Notes: a model not told the origin generated them from the sequence alone. A stretch of 64,000 bases of DNA from Epiperipatus broadwayi (GCA_028023455.1 JAQFVV010000012.1:9148499-9212498), one strand, 5' to 3'; positions 34,398 through 45,888 are shown, numbered from the stretch's first letter. Program-made: numbers and translations.

Positions 34398-35892
34398 CAG
34401 CGTTTCCCAACCTGTGGTACATGAAAAATAATCAATAATGGCGGACATAAAAAATTAAATCATAAAAATATCATAGAAACGTTTTTTCCTATAATTCATA
34501 AAAATTATTTTAATGAATAATATTATACAGTAAAGTTGTTAATATGTACAGTCGATGATCGAAAATCCAGCAATTGATATCATTTTTTTTTTTTTTTTGG
34601 AGTGCACTTTTAAATTTAGCCGTTAGCCACCAGTAACTTGAGATGTCGCCGCCACTGTTGTGATAGTGCTGCACTCTCATTCACTTCACCGCATGACTTA
34701 CAAGTGACAGGTTATTGTTTGTGATTGTATCGTCTTTGTTTATTAAAATTTATTGATCCCTATATAACCTGCTTATTCGAACTTAGACAAGAAGCACAGG
34801 TTTTTTTTTTTAAGACAATCCTTTTGATCTCTCTTCGAAATTGTATGATTTTGATTGGCTTCAGGTGCTTGCATATTTATCTGATATTTTTTGCAAATAA
34901 ATGAACTTAAATTTGACACTTCAGAATAACTCGATAACGATCTTTAATGTTAATGATAAAATTGAAAGTATGATTAAGAAATTAGATTTTTGGAAACAGT
35001 GTATTGAAAACAATCAACTGGAAAAATTCGAAACTCTACATATTTTTTTGTTTGAAAATAACGTTAGTCTGTCTCAAGATATACAGAAAATATAATAGCA
35101 CATTTAACAGGATTAAAATTGTCTTTCAAGAAATATTTTCCAAAACCCGAAAACACAAATGATAAGTGGATTTCAAACCCCTTCTATGAAGAAAATTTAG
35201 AAAAAGCTACATCATTATCAATAAAAGAGAAAGAAAATTTAATAGAATTATCGACACAATCTAATTAATTTTGGTTAAACATTAAAGAATATGAACAGTT
35301 TTCTGAGAAAGCTCTTAAATTATTATTACCATTTACTAGTATGGAATTAGTAGAAAGAGCTTTTTCTTCATATATTTTTTTTTAAAAAAAGTATTGAAAG
35401 AGATTGAATGCAGCTGTAGACTTACGGGTATATCTTGCATCTTCTGAACCAAATTTCAAAAAATTATGTTCTTCGAAACAAGCACAAGGATCTCATTAAA
35501 TTTATTTTATAAAAACATTTGATTATGATAAAAAAATATATTAATTGGGTTTTTATAATTTTGTGTTTTTATTAAAACCATTTATTAGTAAATGAAATAT
35601 GACAGAATAGTAGATAAATATGATACTTTGAACAAACACATACATATATGTTACAGTGAGTTTATAATTTCAGTGAGTTTATAATCCAGCATGATGTTTA
35701 GGCATGTTACAACGTAATTTGTCTCATTATGTGATGTGAATACATGGTCACCCTATAATATGTATAATGCAAATAAAATAACACACTCGCAATAACAAAT
35801 TTCACAAAATACAATCATTTTTACGAAGTGGTACAATTTAGCATGATATACTACCAAGTGGTACATGAGCCAAAAAAGGTTGGGAAACGCTG
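34398..35892 (+). mobile_element. hAT transposon with intact ends and target duplication
   Basis: A perfect 15-bp terminal inverted repeat, CAGCGTTTCCCAACC, starts at 34398 and its complement ends at 35892. An identical 8-bp target duplication TTCTAAAG lies at 34390-34397 and 35893-35900, the hAT hallmark. A second shared word (GGTAC near each end) lies just inside. The 1.5-kb interior keeps only the start and the C-terminal part of a ZBED-type transposase, so this is an internally deleted, non-autonomous copy. Perfect ends suggest a fairly recent insertion. Confidence 0.95.
34901..35500 (+). pseudogene. ZBED-type hAT transposase, C-terminal region
   Basis: The frame 34901-35095 (64 codons) is followed after a small frameshift by LTGLKLSFKKYFP, then PFYEENLEKA, FWLNIKEYEQFSEKAL, LLPFTSMELVERAFSS and finally RLNAAVDLRVYLASSEP near 35400-35500. 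The last two blocks are the hAT dimerisation (hATC) region as in ZBED5/FAM200-like proteins. An in-frame TAA near 35266, a T/A-run frameshift near 35380, and loss of the zinc finger and most of the catalytic core make it inactive. It sits inside the 34398-35892 element in the same orientation. Confidence 0.88.
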
Positions 35893-36162
35893 TTCTAAAG
35901 CAATGAAATGAAAATATCTCTGTTCATGAGATTTTTTTTTGTTTTCTTTTTTAAGATAATTCATAAATTTAAAAAAATTTAAAACAAGATTAACATAAAA
36001 ATGTAATGTACTTAAAAATATTTTTGTTGCATAACATAATTACTTTACACTAATTTTATCTGAAATACATAACTTTATCCTACATGCATTAATAAAAATA
36101 AAAAAGTTTTTATCCAATAATTGTTTTTATGCTGTTGAGTGTTTCAAAAGTTCATGTAATTA

Positions 36163-36265
36163 GTCAAGCTTGGTGGTCGAGAGGTCAGAGACAGCTGCTT
36201 TACAAGCAGTTGTCTCGGGTTAGCGGGTTCACTTCCCGGCTGATGCTATGACACATGAGGAAAAA
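36163..36265 (+). mobile_element. tRNA-derived SINE
   Basis: Flanked by TTCATGTAATTA (36151-36162) and TTCATATAATTA (36266-36277), a 12-bp duplication with one difference. It carries an A box (TGGTGGTCGAGAGGTCAG), a well-paired anticodon arm (CTGCTTTACAAGCAG), a GGGTTAGCGGGTTCAC duplication around the B box, and the common tail GATGCTATGACACATGA. The A tail is short and interrupted by GG. Confidence 0.92.
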
Positions 36266-36277
36266 TTCATATAATTA

Positions 36278-38394
36278 TTGAACATAAGTTCCATTACTAC
36301 AATTAGTTTCATTTACTTTTTTTTTTTATGTTGGAGATTAGTGATGATTGTTTTCTTTTTTTGCTTAAATAGTTGTGAAAGTAGCAGTTACAGCTCCATT
36401 ATAAACATATAGAAAAACTATCAAATTCTGCTTATATAGAATTTTTGATTTGATTGAAAAAAAAAATCATAAATTTAAAGATAAGATTATACTAAAAAAA
36501 TAGTACAATAAATAATTATTTTTGATTGCAGTTTTTTTTTTTTTTTGCAGATGTGCCAATGCCAGGACTGAGGAAAGGTTTTTAATAAATCTCCCAAATA
36601 AACAAGCAAATAAAACAATTATTTTTTATACTCATAAATGAACAGATTATACACTGATTAACATATTCTTACTGTTAATAATTCCAGACAATCATACTGC
36701 CAAGAAAAGCACTTTGCTGAATATTCAAGAATGCTATTTTTGAAACATTTTACTCTAAATATAAACAAGTAAATAATGGTGCCATATATTTCAAATTATA
36801 TATTTTGAATGCTTTTTCTAAACAGCTAATCATATAAAAATTCTATGAGTAATACTCCTAGGTATTAAGGACTTGAGGAAATCTTATTCTTTCTCAATGC
36901 ATCTGATTATAAACATTGCTGAGATTATCACAGTAATTAATTTTTTTCACTATTATCATATAATGCATTTCTTAAATGCATTTTTATAAGAGCTTTAGTA
37001 ACATGAGTTTAAGAAAAAAAATATATAACAATCCATATCAGATTTTAAAAGTTGTTTTTTTGATTTCCTTTAACATATTCTTAATTATTTCCCTATTCTT
37101 CAGAATATTACAATTCTTTTCTAATCATATTTATTCACTTTAATTCTTACATATTTTTTTCCAAAAGTACATCTCAAATCACTCATCAATTGGTCTTTTT
37201 TATGAGTAGAGATTTGTACCTTACAAAACTACATTTTTGATAGCAAACATTTAACAAATTCCAATAATTTATTCACTAATTAATGCCTATTATATAGGAG
37301 TATATATATCTTTTGTAATACTGATTTTGTAATATATGTTTAATAAAGAGAAATATCTATAGAATTACATAAGTTAAACCAAAAATATATATATTTCAAA
37401 TTTAAATTATAAGAATAAAGTGATGTGGAATAAGCCTGCATGATCAATACAAATTTCCAGGTAAAAGAAGTTCATAACAAACTATTAAAAAAAACTAATA
37501 GCTATAAACTTCCTAAGAGAATGGGTTGGAAAATGTAATTAGAACCTTTAATCATTAACTTCACTTCCATTAATTCAAAGTTAAAAATATAAGAAAAATA
37601 AATACATCAAGAAGTCTAAGAAATAGCTTTTCATCAAATGGAAGAACAACAGAAGAGAGATAAAGAGATAAAAACAAATTGAAAAATTAACTATATGGAA
37701 GATGAAATGAAAAATGCCAAACAAATTTTCTTACAGCATATGTGACCAAGTGAAATTATAGTTTTCTATCTCTCAATAACCCAATTACTACTAAGATTTT
37801 TAATCTTCTATAATTTTATAAACAAATATATGTTTATTTACATAGTCAATATATATAAAATATATTTCTCAATATTTTAAATTTAACCAGACCATGTGGA
37901 TGAGATATTTTGTATAACCTTACTTTCACTCACGTAAAATGTGTTATAATATTTTTCACTTTGCAAACAAACTACAGACAAATGAAAATTAATTTCTGGA
38001 AAATAAAATAGCAAAAACTATAATAATTAATTCTCTTTTGCATATGATTTGAAGAGTGTATAGATTTAGTGGAAAAGCTAGATTTCATTATTTATTAAGC
38101 ATGGGATTGTATTAAAAAAATTAATTTTTTTTAAAATTATGTAATGAAAACATATGTAATAATATTATGAATCATGTAATTACATGTATCTAAAAAGAAT
38201 GCACATTAATTTAAAAGCATCATAAAAATAAATAAATAAAATTAAGAAATGAAAAAAAAAAAGCATCATGGTTTTGTAACATACTGCTTTAAAGCATTTA
38301 TTTATCAAGCCTACGATCTGAATTCAAATGTGTGATAGATGAATTTTGGACATTTTTTATAAACTTAAGATTTTTTTTTTTTCTTGATAGAAAA
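36278..38394. other. A+T-rich DNA, nothing recognised
   Basis: A long stretch of homopolymers and A+T words. A short tRNA-like or repeat-like piece at 38285-38335 cannot be assigned. Confidence 0.5.
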
Positions 38395-39200
38395 ACCATA
38401 GCCAATCCAGCTAACAATAATACACTGGTCAGTATATAGATATCTATCTATTATTAATTGGACAGTGTAAGTTCCACATTAATCTAAAGTTAATCAGGTG
38501 AGGGTTGGATGCACTGGCAATAAAACAAATAATAATAAAAAAGCCAATATAATGCTTTTGCTATAGATAAGAGGTAGCATATCCTGCAGCTATGCATTGG
38601 CCAGTAAATGGGTATCTAATTATTAATAGTTAGATATTAATTAATCTTAAGTTAATCATATGAGGGCGGTCATGATATGCTGACTACAAAACAAATATTA
38701 AACAAAAAAAAAGCAATATGATACAGCTTTTGCTACAAATGGGGAGGTGTCATCTGCTAGGATAGTGGTGCACAACACAAAAATTTTGTGAGGGTTGTAA
38801 ATTTTTTTACAAAATTCTCTTGATTTGAAAGAATTAAAATTTCAAAAACAGATAAAAATCACTTGAAAATAAATTGTTTTTTTATATCTATTATAATTTT
38901 TTTTTTGTAAGTATTCCATTTATTTCAAAAATTATTTCAAACCCTATATACTTACTATTAAAATAAAAGAGAGAAAAAGTATATTAATTAAAGGTATTAT
39001 TGTTTTATTATGAATATTCTTACATACTTGTGCTTATAATTTGAGCATTGGTCAGTTATTATTAGTTAAAGAGAATAAAGTACCACATTAATACAAAGTT
39101 AATGAGATGGGGATCTGAAATATTAACTGTAAAATAAACTAACAAAAACAAAAAGCAACATAATGTGGCCTTCACTATAAATGATGAAGGTGCTTTTACA
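38395..39200. repeat. Diverged ~174-bp tandem repeat, three copies, one displaced
   Basis: Units beginning near GGTCAGTATATAG (38427), GGCCAGTAAATGG (38600) and GGTCAGTTATT (39051) share the order: taATTATTA word, CCACATTAAT-like or TTAATCTTAA-like word, AAGTTAAT, GAGGG or GGGGATC, ACAAAACAAA-like, AAAGC(A/C)A(C/T)AT, and CTTTTGCTA or CTTCACTA. The first two are adjacent. About 280 bp of unrelated A+T-rich DNA separates the third. No coding function is evident. Confidence 0.75.
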
Positions 39201-41240
39201 TTTATTTTTTAAATAAAAAGGAATTAGTCATTGTTAGTAGTAATTAGCCATTGTTTACTACCCAATCCTTTAAAAAACCCACTACATTTAGATAGACTGC
39301 AAAACAATTTCACTATGCAAGTGAATGGAAGATATACCTTTTTTTTTATTGCTTATCCATCTGTTGTACATTTCAACTGCTGAATAAATATATTATTTTT
39401 AAAGATACAGAACATTACATGCACGCACATCTGTATATAGCGCTTATAGTATATCAGAAATAAAAATTCTAGACATAATGAATTCAGTCAAAGAATTGCT
39501 TTAAGTGACTATTAAATTTAATAAGTGATTTCTCTTTATTAAACAAACTTAAGAGTGAATTAAAGTTAGGGGTAGGGTGAATTGAGAAGGAAAAGATAAT
39601 AAGACCTTACGGTGGTAAAAAATATTAACAGGTGGCCTGAAATTTTAGTTTGAATGACTAAAAATAGTTATTTTGTAAAAAGCAGCTTTTATACTAAACA
39701 TTGAATTTAAATAATAATTTAAATATAGGTGATAAAATTAATGGGGAAAATAAGTCTTTTTTCCAAATTTGAAGTTGCATCGGGGATTCATGCTGCCCAC
39801 CCAGTGAGTATACCTTTTGGAATAAATAGGGTCAATGAATTACAGTAAAGAGGGGCAACTAATTGAACATTGACAATTCTACTTCCTTCCACTTAAAAAT
39901 GGCCTCCCATGGAAAAAACTGTACTAGTGGATATTAGAATTTTTCAAGCAAGCACAGCATGTCATTATATTCTCTCTTTTTTTTATAATCCAAAATTAAA
40001 AATAATATTTTAAAAAAAGATAATAAAATTCATTGTAAATATAAAACTAACTTTTTTTTGCCTTCTTGCAATTATTAAACTCTGAAAATAGTAATTACGA
40101 AAAGTAAACAAAATATCTTTTCTCAGACAGATTATTTATAATTTTTAATTAATATTCGAAATGAGTTAAATATGATAGTTCATTACCCAGTTAAGTTCAT
40201 TTTAATTAAAACATTTAAGTAAAGAGTTTGAAATGATATAATTATAATATCAATTAAACCAACTTTCTTTTATTCTAAAAGTAAGAGAGAAAGTGAGAGA
40301 AAAGGCACGAGGAAAATAGTAATAATTATTTTATATCACATTTCAATAAAATGAAATTATTTTTCTTTTCCCTTCTATTTGTCATAGATTACATTTTAAA
40401 AATAATATATATATAATTTTCAAATTTTCTGAAAATTTTACTTGGTGCTAAACATTAAAAAGTATGGTCTCCATGGATATATTTTTATAAAGAAAATTGG
40501 CTTAAATAAATCACCTGCGAAGGTAAATAAATATTCTTCTGTATCCGTCCTCAAAAAAAAAAAAAAGGAAAAAATATATTTTTTACCAAGATAGTCACTA
40601 TTGGCCTGGAAAATGTGAGGATTCCTTAATATAAGTTTAATTTGAGTTAATATAATAACTGAAACACAGGCTTATTATATACCTGTGTCTATATATGTAA
40701 TATAGAGTATATGAGCACAGACCTGGATGATTGATCTATACAATGCTTATCTTTAAATGAATGCAAAGCTAATTGATGAAAAAGAAAATGTTGGCATTTA
40801 TTCTTGAATTTATGCCTACAAAAATACATTAGATAAAAAAAACAACACATATTCTGCAACAAAAATAATTTATTTACCAAAGCAACATCGATTATTCAAC
40901 AATATATATATTATAACGGTCGGGAAAAAAAAGGCCACCAGGCATTTGAGCCTGGAAAATTTATAGAGTAGGCAGATACATAAGTTAAAAAAAAATATTA
41001 TATATATTTAGACCGTTAGCTCAGCAGAGTAGTAGATTAATAATAATGATATATATTATCAAAATATATTAATATTTAAAAAAAAGAATAAAATAAGCCA
41101 CTGCCAGTAATTAACACACAAACATTTATTTACGCACATATAAATAAAGAATTATTATTTTAGTCTAACTTTTATTTTTTTATAAAAGATTATAACTTGT
41201 TTTACTTTAGATTTTAATTCACAATTTAACTGATTTTATT
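39201..41240. other. Mostly A+T-rich DNA; shared word at 40698
   Basis: Bases 40698-40722 match 1740-1764 at 24 of 25 positions. AACGGTC (40916) and GACCGTT (41011) are inverted around a ~90-bp segment, and TTAGCTCAGCAGAGTAG nearby is reminiscent of a tRNA A box but has no B box. None of this is enough to call a gene. Confidence 0.35.
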
Positions 41241-41760
41241 TTAAAAGTTCACACAGATGAGTTTAATATTTATTAGAGTGTCGAGTATGAATAGACTACA
41301 TAGATTGCATTTGAAAAGAAAATATTCTACCCCTTATTTAACCTTAGGCCAAAAGTTCGCAGTCAAACCAACGCCAATCTATCTGATATATCGATGTATT
41401 CAATGCAACACAAATATAACAGCACAAAATACCATTACTGTCAGAAATGTACATCTGAACAGCATGGTTAGAAGACATTGACTCTCGTCCAGACAGGAAT
41501 GCTACATCTGTCTGGCAAGAAGAACAATAAAAAAACTCCATAAGAAGGAAATGCGTTTTCCATCTTGCTATCCCATTCCGTAGGCAAAAAGGGAGTGTGT
41601 GGTGTAATATGCGATCCTCATACTACATCTACTAATTACACCAATATATCCAATCCATTGACCCAATTTAACTACGAAATGAATAACCTACGATTAACCC
41701 TCCCTTAAACTAACATAACATTACGAATCTATGCAGCCATTCACGCCCAACTTAAATTCA
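41241..41760. other. Unidentified, higher-complexity segment
   Basis: This segment is richer in G+C and more protein-like than its surroundings. The plus frame 41257-41481 (74 codons) and the minus frame 41344-41541 (65 codons) overlap, and each contains two C-x2-C pairs about 30-60 residues apart once a stop is passed on the plus strand (minus: FYCSSC and CCYIC). A zinc-binding domain of some transposon or gene is possible. I cannot name it or decide the strand. Confidence 0.25.
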
Positions 41761-41929
41761 ACATTTATTAAGTTTAGAGTTTAATAGAAAAAAAAATAAA
41801 AATCATCATAAAAACTTAAAAGAACAAAAAAAAATAATAATGGAAATGATTTAACAAACAAATAATACATTCAATAAAAAGAATTAATAAATAATTTAGT
41901 TTGGTCAGATAGGAAATACTATTGCTATA

Positions 41930-42320
41930 ATTTCTGAAAGGTTTAGAATTTAGAGTTTGTTTTGAAAATGTTCATAAAGTTCTTACGATTTTTAAAATGT
42001 TCATCTTTATCCATTGCTTGCCATTTGGGATCCAGCGTTAATTCCCCTGAATTCATGAGGATATCGGAGTGCAGTTAGCCATTGGTCCTTTATTGTAGCT
42101 GGTATTTTATTGCCAAGCCCAGATGTCTTATAATCCACAATATGAAAAAACAATGCTTCATTTTTTTTAAAACTGAAGGAATTGAAAGTTTGTCTTTCAA
42201 TCCCTTCTCCTACAATTCTCTCTGACTTAACACATATCACCTTCTCTAATTCACATCTCTTTCCTTTTATAATAAACTTTCAGATCCAGTGGACATACAT
42301 CATGATGATGATGATCTTTT
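41930..42320 (-). other. Unidentified coding-like fragment
   Basis: On the minus strand an 84-codon frame (after a TGA near 42262) runs to about 42025 and contains SGLGNKIPATIKDQWLTALR and YPHEFRGIN. It then shifts by one base into a second open stretch ending KNRKNFMNIFKTN before a TAA near 41950. No start codon is certain. The amino-acid text is far less biased to Phe/Ile/Lys/Asn than chance frames here, which suggests a decayed gene, exon or transposon protein. No family was recognised. Confidence 0.35.
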
Positions 42321-42918
42321 CATTCTGGTCGACTTCCTGAGGGATTTCTTTTATTGGCTATTAGTTTCTATTGTTTTTTCTCTCGTATCTGACCTTTTCT
42401 TATATATTTTGAAATGCCCAAGGGCTAGTTCACATGGACTAATTAAAATAATTATTTCCATTTTTCAATAACATTAATTAATTTATTGTAAAAACTTAAG
42501 ATATATTTTTATCTTTAAATCTTTACTGAAAATTTAGTTTTAAAATACTTTTTTTCTTCTTAATAAAGTTTTCATTTAATAATTTTTCATCTGTGCGATT
42601 TTATATATTAGAGTTTAGATGACTTTTAATTTTCAATTTTTAATTCTTAAAAAAAAAAAGTTTTTATTTGCGAACTTTTATTTTTCATGTTTAATTTAAA
42701 AAAAAAATAATGAAACAGCGTATATGCCCGTTACAATATATATCAATAATAAATAAAATATACATGAAAATTTAATCCATAAGATATTAAATCCATAAGA
42801 TATATCTGCATTAAAACTTAAATTTACAGCTATCAATGTATATTAAATATTCTTATTACATATACAACTTCCTTATTATTAAACCAATGTTCATACAATC
42901 ATTTCTTGACAGTTAACA

Positions 42919-42947
42919 GTTTCAATTGCCCCTGCAATCTTTCTCAG
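42919..42947 (-). other. Decayed hammerhead-like core in the Penelope tail
   Basis: On the minus strand CTGAGAA is followed by AGATTGC, AGGG, GCAATT and GAAAC. GATTGC can pair with GCAATT (six pairs including one G-U), as in stem II. The CUGANGA box has A where G is required, so the fold is probably inactive. Its position downstream of the endonuclease fits the known occurrence of hammerheads in Penelope-like terminal repeats. Confidence 0.35.
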
Positions 42948-43396
42948 AACTACAAAATATTAAATATTGTTTTTTTTTTTTAATTTTATACCCATTTCCT
43001 GCTCGGACTATGATTTGCATTCTTTTATTTAATATGCAATTGTTTTTATAACAAAATAAACTATTTCTTTCATTTTATTTAATTATATCACAGAACATCT
43101 TATTCAAATACATTACTTAAAATTATTTGCAAGCAAACATACAGATATCATTTTAATAAACATGCAAATACAATTTTATTTTTCATTTATCAATGTCCAT
43201 TCATTCAGTCTGATATAAGGAAAATTCTCTTTCATCTGATCTCCAACCATATATATATAATTATAATTGAAATAATATTTTTAACGGTTTACAAACAATT
43301 ACAAACAATCCTTAAATCCGCAGAAATACTTTCAGTTACTTTCTAACCTGTCTCAACTGCCATTAAATTCAAAAACAAAAGCGGAAGCAAACGTCA

Positions 43397-44107
43397 TCAA
43401 TTCAAATTCCACGAATCTCGTATTTTAATGTTAGAAGCTTGTCGATTTATTAAATGCGTTTTATTCTTGTTTATAAAAATTGCCTCTTTAATTTTTCTTT
43501 TACTATGGTTTCTCTCTTCATGAAGAATTTTCACATTTTCAAAATTAAATCACCATTATTTTTATTTTTTACACGCTTATATAACAATTCATGTTCCTTC
43601 AATCTTTTCTCAATACTGCACCTAGATTCACCTATATATGATAGCATACAATCACAAAAAAATTGATATATGACATTACTTTTTTGCTTGACAGGTATGA
43701 CATCCTTAGAATTATTGACTAATTTATTAATATTGTTTGGAACATAGAATGAAACATTAAATACATTCTTATATAAATCCTTAAAAAATTTCACTTGTGG
43801 ATTTGAAATAAATGGAATAGATATCCATTTTTTACTATTAATCTTCATTTCTCTTAAATTATAATAATTTTTTTTTTAAATTGACATAAAGTATTGTTTA
43901 TTTGTTCCATTTTATAACCAACACCAAGCAATTCCTTGGCAAATATCTCAATATTTTTCAGTTTATCATTTTGGTAATGACATAATTTTTCATTCCGAAA
44001 CAAAAAAGATTTAAAACTTGCCATTGGTACTTTTGATTTACAATTTATATATCCTCTTTTTTGCAGTGGCTTAATAATTAGTTTATAATTTAATATACTG
44101 TTATCTC
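43397..44107 (-). pseudogene. Penelope reverse transcriptase tail and GIY-YIG endonuclease
   Basis: The minus-strand text begins KFSRDNSILNYKL and LQKRGYINCKS (the helix-rich linker after the Penelope reverse transcriptase), continues through GVGYKMEQINNTL, and after a stop near 43858 enters VKFFKDLYKNVFN, SNVIYQFFCDCMLSYIGES and RCSIEKRLKEHE, the GIY-YIG nuclease core with its Cys pair, conserved Arg and His. The best open part is 43531-43848 (105 codons). A deletion of about 40 bp after NGDLI removes the HF-like segment present in the plus copy, and stops follow to the native terminator at 43397. The nuclease would cut target DNA for priming. This copy cannot make it. Confidence 0.88.
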
Positions 44108-44121
44108 TTGAGAACTTTTTT

Positions 44122-44545
44122 AAGGATTTATATAAGAATGTATTTAATGTTTCATTCTACGTTCCAAACAATATTAATAAATTAGTCAATAATTCTAAGG
44201 ATGTCATACCTGTCAAGCAAAAAAGTAATGTCATATATCAAATTTTTAGTGATTGTATGCTGTCATATATAGGTGAATCTAGGTGCAGTATTAAGAAAAG
44301 ATTGAAGGAACATGAATTGTTATATAAGCGTGTAAAAAATAAAAATAATGGTGATTTAATATCTCCTTCAGTTTTCTTTGATCACGAAAAAACATATAAA
44401 TATAAATTTGAAAATTCTTCATGAAGAGAGAAACCATAGTAAAAGAAAAATTAAAGAGGCAATTTTTATAAACAGGAATAAAACACATTTAATAAATCGA
44501 CAAGCTTCTAACATTAAAATACGAGATTTGTGGAATTTGAATTGA
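44122..44545 (+). pseudogene. Penelope GIY-YIG endonuclease, plus copy
   Basis: The text runs KDLYKNVFNVSFYVPN, NVIYQIFSDCMLSYIGES, CSIKKRLKEHE, then ISPSVFFDHEKTYKYKF, which the minus copy has lost, then after a one-base frameshift near 44415, KILHEERNHSKRKIKEAIF and the normal end IRDLWNLN with TGA at 44543-44545. One Cys of the nuclease pair is Ser here (FSDC against FCDC). Otherwise this is the more complete C-terminus of the two. Confidence 0.88.
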
Positions 44546-44712
44546 TAATGTTTGCTTCCGCTTTTGTTTTTGAATTTAATGGCAGTTGAGGCAGGTTAAA
44601 AAGTAACCGAAAGTACTTCTGCAGATTTAAGAATTGTTTGTAAACCGTTAAAAATATTATTTCAATTATAATTACAATATTGTTTTTAATTAATGGATAT
44701 TTTATTTATTTT

Positions 44713-45211
44713 ATATATATTGTAAATAAATCAACATTGATATCTGAAAAAGCTGAAACTTATTATTAGCATGTTCTTGTTTACAAGTTAGTAAGTCAGT
44801 TTAACACTTCATATATTATTTTAAATTAAATATTAATAATTTCAACAGCATATAAATAACTTTAACTACAGATTAAATATGTAATGTTTAGGATTATAAT
44901 CATATTACAGAACATTTACTTAGAATTAAATGAAAAGTAAAATGGTATTTACAAGTTTATAAATGATTCATTAGGGGTCTGGTCTGCTTGCAAATAATTC
45001 TAAGTAATGTATTTAACAAAAATGTACAATGATATTATTATAATCCTAAATGTTACATATTAAAGCAGTAGTAAAAGTTATTTTCCTGCTACTGAATTTA
45101 AAATAATATATAAAACATTAAGCTGGCTTGATTAATTTATGAATAAAGATCACCACTAATAATAAGTTTAATGCTTTTCAGATATCAACATTAATTTATT
45201 TACAATATATA
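44713..45211. repeat. ~500-bp palindrome inside the plus Penelope copy
   Basis: TATATATTGTAAATAAAT at 44713 is matched by ATTTATTTACAATATATA ending at 45211. Inward, CTGAAAC..TATTATTAG / CTAATAATAAG, TTATTTTAAATT, CAGCATATAAATAAC-like and GTTTAGGATTATAATCAT / ATTATAATCCTAAA pairs continue to a centre near 44962. The minus Penelope copy runs straight from the matching left flank to GGTTGGAGATCAG and lacks it. Parts of the right arm (44935-45085) are themselves related to the Penelope tail at 45268-45415, so it may have been built from element tails and not be a separate MITE. Confidence 0.75.
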
Positions 45212-45411
45212 GAGTTGGAGATCAGATGAAAGAGAATTCTCCTTTTATCAGACTGAATGAATGGGCATTGATAAATGAAAAGTAAAATTGTATTTGCAGG
45301 TTTATTAAAATGATTCATTATGAGTCTGTTTGCAAATAATTCTGGTAATGTATTTGAACAAGAATGTTTTGTTATATGATTATATTCCTAAATTTTACAT
45401 ATGTAAGCAGT

Positions 45412-45888
45412 CATCATCATCATCATCATCATCAACCATTATCAATCCACTGCAGAATGAAGGTCTCTCCAAGTTTAATCCATCTTCTCTCTGATCTTTA
45501 GCTTCTCTTCTCCACATCACCCCTGCACACTTTCTTATTTCATCCATCCATCTCATATGTGGTCTCTTTCTGGGTCTTTTACAATCTCTTGGACTCCAGT
45601 TTAAGATTTCAATTGTCCATCTATTATCATCTCTTCTGGCAATATGTTCAGCCCAACTTCACTTCAATCTTTTAATTTTTTCAATGAGATCAGTAACACG
45701 TGTTTGTTCTCTTACCCATACATTGCATTTTCGATCTCTTCTTGTTACTCCCAACATGCATCCCTCCATACTTCTTTGAGTGGTCTGAAGTCTCTGTATT
45801 GCTCTTTTATTAAGTGTCCAAGTCTCAGATCCATAAGTAAGAACTGGTAAAACACATTTGTTAAAGACCTTCCTTTTCAAACACATAG
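45412..45888 (-). pseudogene. 5'-truncated RTE LINE copy in the Penelope tail
   Basis: The minus strand starts at MCLKRKVFNKCVLPVLTYG (45886) and matches the last ~150 codons of the RTE protein at 13150-16011, with one stop (K*SWAE near 45660) and a frameshift near the end, finishing in seven ATG/CAT triplets at 45412-45433. At the position of the TAG at 15931 it has TGG (Trp). The Penelope tail is split exactly here: AAGCAGT lies on one side and AGTAAAAGTTATT on the other, matching the continuous AAGCAGTAGTAAAAGTTATT at 45063-45082. Confidence 0.92.

Larger units (their letters stand above)
42720..44110 (-). mobile_element. Penelope-like element, 5'-truncated, minus copy
   Basis: Reading from 44110 downward, the copy holds the end of the reverse transcriptase region, the GIY-YIG endonuclease, a 3' untranslated part (43395-42975), and a tail with a hammerhead-like core. 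It is head to head with the plus copy starting at about 44111. The tail (43260-42730) matches 45212-45960 of the plus copy in inverse orientation. The low-coordinate boundary is approximate. Confidence 0.8.

Noticed and set aside
40986-41030. tRNA-like A box (TTAGCTCAGCAGAGTAG)
   Set aside because: No B box, no anticodon arm and no SINE tail follow, so a tRNA gene or SINE cannot be supported.
41344-41541. CULT/cereblon-like zinc domain on the minus strand
   Set aside because: The spacing of the two Cys pairs and a vague W-x-W-F similarity are too weak, and the opposite strand shows Cys pairs as well.
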